From Lachnospiraceae bacterium (GTDB lineage Bacteria > Bacillota_A > Clostridia > Lachnospirales > Lachnospiraceae): DNA of 13,654 bases. Positions within the stretch are counted from its first letter, which is position 1; each line of letters starts with the position of its first letter. Below, piece by piece: positions 7,277 through 13,654 of the stretch. The DNA lies in NCBI GenBank assembly GCA_009911175.1, contig QXWX01000138.1:1-13654 (forward strand), written 5' to 3'. A program made the translations under genes and the position numbers. Below the pieces are notes generated by a model. That model did not search any database. It was given only the letters and a program-made list of their open reading frames with translations, and was not told where the DNA came from.

Positions 7277-7654
7277 ACAAAACATCTTCATAACAAGTTT
7301 CAGGCTTATCCAGATAAGAAAGGAAGGAGGGACTTTGCGGAAAGCATTTTCGGAGATCTGGCAGAAGTGAAGGAAAGCGATAAAAATCCGGAATGGCTTG
7401 TAAAAAAACTGACAGACGAACATGCGGAACTGCCGAAAATGTATCTGGCATGCGGTACGGAAGATTCCCTGCTGGAAGCAAACCGAAAGCTCTGGAATTT
7501 TTTGAGGGCATCCGGCGCGGAGGTGACCTGCGAAGAAGGACCGGGCGGACATGAGTGGGACTTCTGGAATCGGTATATCAAAAAATTTATTGACTGGCTT
7601 CCGTTGGAAGAGAATGCGGAAGCAGGCGTAAACAGTGGGAATGTCGGAATCTGA
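7277..7654 (+). pseudogene. Esterase (PF00756-type) C-terminal remnant with lost start codon
   Basis: From about 7300 the frame matches the last half of a small esterase D/tributyrin-esterase-like alpha/beta hydrolase. The acid residue lies in YLACGTEDSLLEANRKL, the catalytic His in GPGGHEWDFWNRYI, and the end is KFIDWLPL. The nucleophile elbow (GxSxG) and everything before it are missing. The 5' end aligns without gaps to the start of the GH43 gene at 3080 (AAACAT, then AACAAG), but the ATG is ACA at 7277-7279. The frame from that ACA runs uninterrupted into the esterase part, so a large in-frame deletion joined a first-codon region to the esterase 3' half. An initiation at GTG 7367 would yield 95 residues and no useful enzyme. 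Together with feruloyl- or acetyl-ester removal it would have fitted a plant-glycan locus. Confidence 0.65.
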
Positions 7655-7721
7655 CGGAAACAAGAGGGAGCGGATTGATACTGTACGCCAGATCAATCTG
7701 CCGTGCAGTACCATATGACGC

Positions 7722-7747
7722 GCAATGCTGTATTAGTACAGCATTGC
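7722..7747. terminator. Hairpin between the esterase remnant and the AraC gene
   Basis: A perfect 11-base stem (GCAATGCTGTA with TACAGCATTGC) with a TTAG loop lies just after the stop of the minus-strand AraC gene (7749-7751). Neither side has a real T run, so it may be a weak terminator or an mRNA-stabilising hairpin for the convergent transcripts. Confidence 0.6.
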
Positions 7748-7748
7748 A

Positions 7749-8792
7749 TTAATTCTGCTCCCGGTATTCCGCCGGAGTCATCCCATAATATTTCTTAAAG
7801 ATATGCCGGAAATTTCCCGGATCAATATATCCCAGTTCCTCCGCGATAGCCGAAATCGGCATGTCCGGATTGATCAGCAGCCGCGCGGCCTGCCGCATTT
7901 TCAGCTTCTGGATATTCTGGCTGAAACTCATCCCGGTACAGTTCTTGATAATTCGTTGAATCTGCCGTTCACTGTAATTGAAAAATTCTGCCAGCTCCTT
8001 CAAGGTAACGGACGTATAATTCTCCTGTAAGTATTTCAAAATGAAGACAACATTTTCATCGTGTCCATGGGAATCAGCCTCTGGTACGATCACATTGGAA
8101 CCATGATTGCGGAGAAGAATAATGAAAAAAGCTCCTACAATATTGTTCAAAAACCGTTCTTTATACTGACGGTTTCTTAAAAATTCCCTGTATGCATAAA
8201 GCGCATAGTCGAACAGCTCCTGATCTTCTCCTGTACGGAAGAAAAGATAAGGATGCGTTTTCGAATGATAAAGAGTGCGCGTAAAAAAATCTGACAGCAC
8301 GTCATTTTCCGACAAAACCCCGAAAAATACCTTTTCAAAGGTACTGGTTCTCAAAACAATATTGATGATGACGCAGTCATCAGAAAACGCGCTGATGGCA
8401 TGTGTCGTTTCCGGAGCAATGATGCAGATGTCTCCCTTGTGCATGTGCAATTCCTGTTCTTGAATGTAATTCATACAATTTCCTTCAACGACGCAGACAA
8501 CCTCCAGGAAGGAATGGGAATGCAGACAGGCGGGAAGATAGCGCAGATGGCGGTACAGCTCCGTATCGAATCCGCTCCGAAAAAAAGAATCTTCTTCCAG
8601 CCGGCTTTCCAGAAGCTGATTCGGAAATGAACGTCCGGACCGCTGCGCGGCCAGCTTCAAAATGTCGCTCAGATATTCACTGGAATGAGGAAGCTGCAGG
8701 TTGCGTTCCGGAAACTGTGTGTGAAGCAGCTTAAAGGTATGCTCCAGGCTGTTCAGCTGATTCTGTTGAGGAAACGCGTCTCGAAAAATCAT
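7749..8792 (-). CDS. AraC-family transcriptional regulator with cupin sensor domain
   Basis: The 347-residue protein has an N-terminal cupin-like sensor: HSHSFLEVVCVVEGNCMNYI, then HKGDICIIAPETTHAISAF, at roughly residues 90-140. A C-terminal double helix-turn-helix lies at about 250-345, with VTLKELAEFFNYSERQIQRI, then ISAIAEELGYIDPGNFRHIFK and the family ending YYGMTPAEYRE. AraC proteins with cupin domains sense a sugar or glycoside and usually activate from direct-repeat sites. The gene is divergent from the GPH symporter operon and has its own -35/-10 at 8890-8919. The ATG at 8792 follows AGGAGA. It is the natural candidate for the three TGTC-repeat promoters in the window. It appears intact. 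Ligand unknown; the regulatory link is inferred from position and the site pattern. Confidence 0.9.
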   Translation of the reverse strand: MIFRDAFPQQNQLNSLEHTFKLLHTQFPERNLQLPHSSEYLSDILKLAAQRSGRSFPNQLLESRLEEDSFFRSGFDTELYRHLRYLPACLHSHSFLEVVCVVEGNCMNYIQEQELHMHKGDICIIAPETTHAISAFSDDCVIINIVLRTSTFEKVFFGVLSENDVLSDFFTRTLYHSKTHPYLFFRTGEDQELFDYALYAYREFLRNRQYKERFLNNIVGAFFIILLRNHGSNVIVPEADSHGHDENVVFILKYLQENYTSVTLKELAEFFNYSERQIQRIIKNCTGMSFSQNIQKLKMRQAARLLINPDMPISAIAEELGYIDPGNFRHIFKKYYGMTPAEYREQN

Positions 8793-8889
8793 GTCTGTTC
8801 TCCTTTCACGGGTATGTTTACAATAGCTCTTTTAGAAAGACTTTCAGTCTGTATAAAAGCCTGGTACAGTATTGTGTAATGATAAAGCA

Positions 8890-8919
8890 AGTATAAAATA
8901 CGACATAGAAGGTTGTCAA
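8890..8919 (-). promoter_or_regulatory. Promoter of the AraC-family gene, overlapped by a half-site
   Basis: On the minus strand TTGACA (8919-8914) and TATACT (8895-8890) are 18 bases apart, a near-perfect sigma-A promoter. The TGTC half-site at 8914-8928 covers the -35, so the regulator binding there would block its own transcription. Confidence 0.65.
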
Positions 8920-9001
8920 TCACGACACGGCGGTATGTCGCGAAACACGCCGTCCTGTGTCACCTATGGCACTACGCTTTGAGTGGATTTATTGGTATAC
9001 T
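8914..9001 (+). promoter_or_regulatory. P3: AraC-type promoter of the symporter/GH3/GH43 operon
   Basis: Three half-sites occur at exact 22 bp steps: TGTCAATCACGACAC (8914-8928), TGTCGCGAAACACGC (8936-8950) and TGTCACCTATGGCAC (8958-8972). TATACT at 8996-9001 starts 38 bp after the last one, with TG upstream (TGGTATACTGA). The -35 position (TACGCT) is poor. The flanking sequence differs from P1 and P2, so conservation of only the half-sites, spacing and -10 is strong evidence that these are the functional bases. Confidence 0.78.
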
Positions 9002-9052
9002 GACGTCAGAAATCGTAAACAGTGAAAATGCAGAAGAAAGGAAGAGAGAAAA

Positions 9053-10438
9053 ATGAATGGTAAATTAAAGTTTACTGAAAAACTTGGATATGGACTGGCA
9101 GCGTTATCCGGAGCATCCAATTCGCTGCTTGGTGCGTTTTTGACGATGTTTTATACGGATAATATCGGAATGGCGGTCGGCGCGGTGGGAACGATGTTTA
9201 TGATCTCAAAGCTGTTTGACGGAATTACGGATCTGATCGCGGGAAATATTGTAGATAAGACGAAAACAAAGTGGGGAAAGGCGCGTCCCTGGATCCTGTG
9301 GCTGTCGGTTCCCGCAGGCCTGGCATTCGCGCTGATCTTTATGGTGCCGCAGAACGCAAGTCCGATGAGCCAGCTGGTCTATGCGTTTCTTACATATAAC
9401 CTGTTTAGCTCCGTTATCTATACGATGGTCGGTGTGGCGCAGACATCCCTGCTTGCGCTTATGACCATGGACGGAATCGAAAGGGGAGGGCTTGCAAGAT
9501 ATTCGATGTTATTCGGGCTGGGCGGTACGATGCTGGCAAGTTCCGTAACATTTCCGTTTATCGCAAAGATGGGTGGAGATACAACGGCATGGAGAATTGT
9601 ATTTGCTATATATGGATTTATCCTTGCGGCGGGTCTGATGTCAGCATTTTTCCTGACCAGAGAGCATGTCGCTGCAGTTGAGCACAATGAAGACGGAATC
9701 TTGAATGAAGGGACAAAGAGGTTATCCTTTATCGAGGGCGTAAAACTATTCTTTTCAAATAAATATTGTATCTTTGGTTTGGCGATCACGACCCTGATGC
9801 AGCTTGCGCTGAATATCAATTCCGGTTCACAGACGTATTTTTACAAATATGTAATGGAAGATGAAATGCTGATGACCTCACTGAGTATGGTAGGCCTGAT
9901 TCCGATGGTGGTTAGCGTCCTGTTTTTTGCGGGCCCCTGTTTAAAATATCTCGGAAAAAAGAAAAGTGTGTATTTCGGATGCGGCGGACAGTTGATCTCC
10001 TTCGCGATGCGAGTTGTAGCAGGAATGACCGCAAATGTACCTTTGTTGATCGCGGGAACCGTTTTTGGCGGACTGATGACAGGTCCGGTTTCCATTCCGA
10101 TCAATATCATTACCGCGGACGCGATCGACTATGGCGATTACAAGACCGGAATACGAATTGAAGGAACGGCATCTTCCATCGGAACATTTGCGGGAAAAAT
10201 CAGCGCGGGACTCGCGTCCGCGATTACGGGATGGACACTTGCGCTGACAGGATATGTGGCAAATGCCGTGCAGACCTCTTCTACAAGGTTTGGGATTACC
10301 GCGGTATTCACAATTCTTCCGGCAGTTATTTATATTGTGATCATACTGGCTTACAAGCTTATTTACCATTATGATAAGGAAGAACCGGAAGTTGTGGCGG
10401 AATTGACAAGAAGAAGAGAACAGGCGGCAAAGGAATAG
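9053..10438 (+). CDS. GPH-family (MelB-like) sugar:cation symporter
   Basis: The 461-residue membrane protein is of the glycoside-pentoside-hexuronide:cation symporter family and imports sugars or glycosides with Na+ or H+. Diagnostic is the stretch SKLFDGITDLIAGNIVDKTK followed by GKARPWILW near residues 52-82. D56 and D60 match the two cation-site aspartates of MelB, and the RPW motif marks the loop after helix 2. About twelve hydrophobic segments are visible, with the usual central loop (REHVAAVEHNEDGILNEG) near 205-222 and a charged cytoplasmic tail. The late motif DAIDYGDYKTGIRIEGTASS (about 356-375) is also typical. The ATG at 9053 follows GGAAGAGAG. It is the first gene of the P3 operon and looks intact. 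Substrate is likely a xylo-, arabino- or glucoside, judging from the neighbours. Confidence 0.92.
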   Translation: MNGKLKFTEKLGYGLAALSGASNSLLGAFLTMFYTDNIGMAVGAVGTMFMISKLFDGITDLIAGNIVDKTKTKWGKARPWILWLSVPAGLAFALIFMVPQNASPMSQLVYAFLTYNLFSSVIYTMVGVAQTSLLALMTMDGIERGGLARYSMLFGLGGTMLASSVTFPFIAKMGGDTTAWRIVFAIYGFILAAGLMSAFFLTREHVAAVEHNEDGILNEGTKRLSFIEGVKLFFSNKYCIFGLAITTLMQLALNINSGSQTYFYKYVMEDEMLMTSLSMVGLIPMVVSVLFFAGPCLKYLGKKKSVYFGCGGQLISFAMRVVAGMTANVPLLIAGTVFGGLMTGPVSIPINIITADAIDYGDYKTGIRIEGTASSIGTFAGKISAGLASAITGWTLALTGYVANAVQTSSTRFGITAVFTILPAVIYIVIILAYKLIYHYDKEEPEVVAELTRRREQAAKE

Positions 10439-10460
10439 AAAGATTAAAGGAATAGAAAGA
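10429..10460 (+). repeat. Two-copy 15-bp direct repeat at the end of the symporter gene
   Basis: AAAGGAATAGAAAGA occurs at 10429-10443 and 10446-10460, a 17-base period. The first copy contains the symporter stop codon (TAG at 10436-10438). It looks like a small slippage duplication in the intergenic space before the GH3 ribosome site. Confidence 0.7.
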
Positions 10461-10477
10461 CCAGCAGGAGGTACAGT

Positions 10478-12298
10478 ATGACTCACAAAGAAATAGAACA
10501 ATGCGTGGATGCGTTGATGGAACAAATGACTCTGGAGGAAAAGATCGGGCAGATCAATCAGGCCAGCCCGGCGACCGTCTGTACGCTGCCGGGGGTGGAG
10601 GCGGATATTGATTCCTGGGTAACGGAAATGATGGAAGGAAAAATATCCGAACAGAAATTGCAGGAGCGCCTGGCAATGTGTGAAGAAAATCTGCGTTTGG
10701 ACGAACTGGAAGCAGGAGAAATCGGTTGTTTTGTAAATTTATATGACGACGCGAAGTTGGCTCAGGTCATTGCGGCATCCAAAAAGAGCAGGCTTCAGAT
10801 CCCGCTGCTGGTCGGAGTGGATGTGATCCGAGGGTACAGGACAATCTTCCCGACGCCGCTGGCAATGGCATCTGCATGGAATCCAAAGCTTCACAGGAAA
10901 TTGGTAAAGACTGCCAAAAAGGAAGCGATTGTCTCAGGGGTAAACTGGGTATTAGGACCTATGCTGGATGTAGCAAGGGACGGCCGTTGGGGGAGGATCG
11001 TAGAAAGCCCCGGGGAAGACCCGTATCTGGCATCTGTTATCGCGAAAGAAATGGTGGAAGAATATCATGCGGATGACGGGGATGGACCTATGATCTGTAC
11101 AGCAAAGCATTTTGCGGCTTACGGGGCGGCAAGCGGAGGACAGGATTACAATACAGTCAGCATTTCGACGCGGCAATTGTATGAGACATACCTTCCGCCG
11201 TTCCGGGCCGCGGTTGACGCAGGAGTGGATTGTGTTATGTCAGCGTTCCACGATTTAAACGGCATCCCCTGTGTGTGTGACAAAGAACTTTTGACAGACC
11301 TGCTCCGGGATGAGATGGGATTTCAAGGGTTTGTAGTAAGCGACACGGAAGCGGTGAAACAATGTGTGTCCCACGGTATTTCGGGGGATGAGGCTGAGGC
11401 GGCGAAAATGTCTCTGCTGGCAGGAAATGACGTGGACATGACTTCTTATGATTATCGGAACTATCTCAAAAAGCTTGTGGAAGACGGGCAGTTAGAGGAA
11501 GAAGTCATCCATACGGCAGCGAGACGGGTTTTGGAGAAAAGGCTGGAATATGGGCTGTTTGACAAAGAGTATGTCTATGATCCAGAGAAAATCAGGAAAA
11601 TTGTTTTGTCAGAGGAACACAGAGCGATTGCGAGAGAGGTGGCAAGGCAGACGATCGTACTGCTGAAAAACGAGGATGTCCTGCCTGTCAGGGAGAAGAA
11701 GCGGATTTTGGTCATTGGGGAACTGGCCGATGATAAAGAAGCGCTGACCGGCCCCTGGGCATTTACCGGGGATAGCGGAAAAACGGTCACAATTGTGGAA
11801 GGGCTGCAAAAAAACGCTCCGGAAGGAACGGAGATTTCTTATGTAAAAGGCTTTGGGGTTCATGACAGCAGGGAAGGATTTGCAGAGGCTCTTGAGAAGG
11901 CGGAAAATGCGGATTTTATCGTGGCAGTTGCCGGGGAAACAGCTTTTATGAGCGGTGAGGCCGCGTCCCGGGCAGATCTTCATCTGTCAGGCGCGCAGGA
12001 AGAATTCCTGCTGAAGCTTGCCGGAATTGATGTGCCGATAGAGCCGCTGTATCCATTTGGATATGGGCTGAGCTATACGACCTTCCAATATTCGGAGTTG
12101 GAGGTACTCACACCAGAAATCCGCTTGGATAGTGAACTGAATTGCAGAGTAAAAGTAAAGAATACCGGGGACTGTTTTGGGGAAGAAATCGTACAGTTGT
12201 ATATCCATGATAAAGTAGCGGGCTGCGTGCGTCCGGTAAAGGAATTGAAACGGTTTATGAAGATCGCGCTGCAGCCGGGGGGAACAGAAGGAATGTGA
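10478..12298 (+). CDS. GH3 beta-glycosidase with internal deletion and 3' frameshift
   Basis: A family 3 glycosidase (beta-glucosidase or beta-xylosidase), cytoplasmic as no signal peptide is seen, started at ATG 10478 after AGGAGGT. The TIM barrel shows GVDVIRGYRTIFPTPL, DVARDGRWGR, the KH pair at K210-H211 and the nucleophile D289 in GFQGFVVSDTEA. The second domain begins around ARQTIVLLKNEDVLPV. Near 12038-12045 (LLKLAGIDVP followed by IEPLYPFGYGLSYT) about 90-100 residues of the second domain normally present in the family are missing, in frame. The fibronectin-like C-terminal domain then follows (QLYIHDKVAG). The frame ends early at 12298 because of an extra G in the run of six at 12277-12282; the true end continues to 12431. 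The acid/base region is affected by the deletion, so activity is doubtful. It lies between the symporter and a GH43_24-like gene. Confidence 0.85.
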   Translation: MTHKEIEQCVDALMEQMTLEEKIGQINQASPATVCTLPGVEADIDSWVTEMMEGKISEQKLQERLAMCEENLRLDELEAGEIGCFVNLYDDAKLAQVIAASKKSRLQIPLLVGVDVIRGYRTIFPTPLAMASAWNPKLHRKLVKTAKKEAIVSGVNWVLGPMLDVARDGRWGRIVESPGEDPYLASVIAKEMVEEYHADDGDGPMICTAKHFAAYGAASGGQDYNTVSISTRQLYETYLPPFRAAVDAGVDCVMSAFHDLNGIPCVCDKELLTDLLRDEMGFQGFVVSDTEAVKQCVSHGISGDEAEAAKMSLLAGNDVDMTSYDYRNYLKKLVEDGQLEEEVIHTAARRVLEKRLEYGLFDKEYVYDPEKIRKIVLSEEHRAIAREVARQTIVLLKNEDVLPVREKKRILVIGELADDKEALTGPWAFTGDSGKTVTIVEGLQKNAPEGTEISYVKGFGVHDSREGFAEALEKAENADFIVAVAGETAFMSGEAASRADLHLSGAQEEFLLKLAGIDVPIEPLYPFGYGLSYTTFQYSELEVLTPEIRLDSELNCRVKVKNTGDCFGEEIVQLYIHDKVAGCVRPVKELKRFMKIALQPGGTEGM

Positions 12299-12431
12299 AT
12301 TTTCACTGCCGGCAGCAGAGCTTGGCTATTACGACCGAAGCTGTAATTATGTGGTGGAGCCGGGGACATTTGACCTCTATATTGGTTCGAACAGCAGTGA
12401 AGGGCTCCATATGGAATTTAAATTGAAATAA
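12299..12431 (+). pseudogene. Frameshifted 3' end of the GH3 gene
   Basis: Reading one base earlier from the G run at 12277-12282 restores the family's C-terminus: LPAAELGYYDRS, then VVEPGTFDLYIGSNSSE and a final FKLK with TAA at 12429-12431. This matches the usual end of the GH3 fibronectin III-like domain and shows that the stop at 12298 is not original. Confidence 0.75.
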
Positions 12432-12466
12432 AATGTGCGCAGCCGATTATATAGGGAGGTAGAATT

Positions 12467-13531
12467 ATGACGTATCATTCGATCACACCCGGCCGGGTCT
12501 GGCTTGACACCGACGGAAACCGGATCCAGGCACACGGGGGCAGTATCATAACGGTAGGGGACACATTTTACTGGTATGGAGAAAATAAGGAAAAGACAAC
12601 CGGAAAGGACAGCATCTGGCACTGGGGCGTGCGCTGCTATTCCTCAAAGGATCTGTATAACTGGAAAAGCGAGGGGATCATCATCCCGCCGGATACCAGG
12701 GATGAGTCGTCCCCGTTGCATCCTTCGGCCATGATGGATCGTCCCCACATCATTTATAATGAAAGGACAAAAAAATATGCGGCATGGCTGAAGATCATGG
12801 GGGAACCGCCGTGCTTCGCGGTGCTGACGGCAGATTCGATCCTGGGGCCGTGTGAAATGGTGAACCCGAAAGTAAATCCCTGCGGACTGGAGGTCGGGGA
12901 CTTCGACCTGCAGGTGGATCCGGACACGGAAAAGGGATATCTGATCAGCCAGAAACCGCATACCTGCATTTATGTGGCAGAACTCAATGAAGACTATACG
13001 GACGCGGCGGGAACCTATACGGAACATTTCCCGCACACGGCGCCGCCCCAGGCACGGGAAGCACCCGCACATTTTACCCGCAACGGCCTGCATTATCTCA
13101 TTACCTCAGGTACAACCGGATACTACTCTAACCCGTCGGAGGCCGCAATGGCGGCAGATTGGAACGGTCCTTATGAGATTTTGGGCGATCCCCATGTAAA
13201 TGACAGCTCAAAGACCTCCTTCAATTCCCAGATCACATCCGTGTTCCGCCATCCGGGAAAGAAGGACCTGTATATCGCGCTGGCGGACCGCTGGAAGCCG
13301 GAGATCTGCCGGATGGAAGGATATGAGACAGGAGCGTATTCCGACAGGATCCAGGAAAAATTCAGACGGATCTTTGACCCAAAGGTGGAATTTGTATTCA
13401 CGGCAGAGGACGCGGAGGATATGAAGATCAATTCGTCGGTGTCCGATTATGTATGGCTCCCGCTGAAATTCGACGGGGACCAGATCCGGATCGAATGGCG
13501 GGATGAGTGGACGATCGAAGAATATGAGTAA
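12467..13531 (+). CDS. GH43_24-like glycosidase (exo-beta-1,3-galactanase type)
   Basis: The 354-residue protein reads as a single five-bladed propeller without signal peptide. It starts with the characteristic AHGGSIITVGDTFYWYGENK (22-41). MDRPHIIYNE (90-99) and GDFDLQVD (144-151) fit the next blades. A general acid candidate is E198 in QAREAPAHFTRNGLHYLITS. The usual GH43 catalytic-base aspartate is not evident near the N-terminus. Instead NSQITSVF (253-260) carries Q255 where GH43 subfamily 24 enzymes have a glutamine proposed to act as the base. The start ATG 12467 follows GGGAGGT. It is the third gene of the P3 operon and looks intact. Subfamily assignment is from motif memory, so the substrate (beta-1,3-galactan side chains or another glycoside) is uncertain. 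Confidence 0.72.
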   Translation: MTYHSITPGRVWLDTDGNRIQAHGGSIITVGDTFYWYGENKEKTTGKDSIWHWGVRCYSSKDLYNWKSEGIIIPPDTRDESSPLHPSAMMDRPHIIYNERTKKYAAWLKIMGEPPCFAVLTADSILGPCEMVNPKVNPCGLEVGDFDLQVDPDTEKGYLISQKPHTCIYVAELNEDYTDAAGTYTEHFPHTAPPQAREAPAHFTRNGLHYLITSGTTGYYSNPSEAAMAADWNGPYEILGDPHVNDSSKTSFNSQITSVFRHPGKKDLYIALADRWKPEICRMEGYETGAYSDRIQEKFRRIFDPKVEFVFTAEDAEDMKINSSVSDYVWLPLKFDGDQIRIEWRDEWTIEEYE

Positions 13532-13594
13532 ATAAGAGATTGACAGATGAACAGGGAAAATTGAAAAAAGAGTATACAGATAGAAGGAATACAC

Positions 13595-13648
13595 ATGTAT
13601 GCCAATGGCTATCAAGTAGTGTTGGACAATCTGAAAGCATATTTGTAA
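13595..13648 (+). CDS. Short reading frame, possible start of an interrupted gene
   Basis: A 17-codon frame (MYANGYQVVLDNLKAYL) begins at ATG 13595, seven bases after AAGGA, and stops at TAA 13646-13648, six bases before the window edge. After the TAA the same frame reads CAA GAG. A single change of TAA to GAA would keep it open, so this may be the start of a longer gene broken by a nonsense mutation, or simply a chance peptide. Confidence 0.25.
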   Translation: MYANGYQVVLDNLKAYL

Positions 13649-13654
13649 CAAGAG

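Noticed and set aside
9418..10525. Several minus-strand frames opposite the symporter
   Set aside because: They mirror the codon pattern of the membrane protein and contain no recognisable domain.
13540..13580. Promoter made of TTGACA at 13540 and TATACA near 13573
   Set aside because: The distance between the two boxes is about 28 bases, too long for a sigma-A promoter.

Overview
The window most likely comes from a gut-type Firmicute of the Lachnospiraceae/Clostridia group. The evidence is indirect: AGGAGG-type ribosome binding sites close to the starts, genes packed in short operons, a GPH-family sugar symporter, GH3 and GH43 glycosidases, an AraC/cupin regulator, a UTRA-domain regulator and an AAA-ATPase_like/PD-(D/E)XK protein of a kind common in such genomes. 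No rRNA, tRNA, CRISPR array or transposase was seen.

Layout. (1) 1-2790 is a worn accessory region. It holds a LacI-type operator at the left edge, a UTRA domain that has lost its DNA-binding half, a composite hypothetical gene, a small P-loop protein overlapping a frameshifted partner, and the tail of a probable surface protein ending in a good terminator. (2) 2860-5290 is an AraC-type promoter followed by a truncated GH43 enzyme. That enzyme runs straight into a sugar-isomerase-like TIM barrel, which is followed by a small DUF6379-type protein. The last two look like the alpha and beta subunits of a C-glycoside deglycosidase. (3) 5338-7044 (minus) is an unrelated AAA-ATPase_like protein. 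(4) 7186-7654 is a second copy of the same promoter, now leading into an esterase remnant without a start codon. (5) 7749-8792 (minus) is an AraC-family regulator, divergent from 9053-13531: GPH symporter, GH3 and a GH43_24-like glycosidase.

The main integrating observation is a shared promoter design in front of three transcription units (P1 2860, P2 7186, P3 8914-9001). Each has TGTC half-sites spaced 22 bp apart. In each, the last half-site begins exactly 38 bp before an extended -10 of the form TGnTATACTGA, with no recognisable -35. This is what a promoter dependent on an AraC-family activator should look like, and the AraC gene sits in the middle. A third half-site at P3 covers the -35 of the araC-like gene itself, suggesting autoregulation. 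The inferred job of the regulon is import of a plant glycoside, trimming by GH3/GH43 enzymes and an esterase, and, unusually, cleavage of a C-C bonded sugar by the deglycosidase pair. The oxidoreductase needed to make the 3-oxo substrate is not in the window.

Many genes are damaged: deletions in the GntR-like, GH43, esterase and GH3 genes, and one-base frameshifts in the gene at 1551, the deglycosidase alpha subunit and the GH3 gene. This is either real decay of the locus or assembly error, and raw reads would decide.
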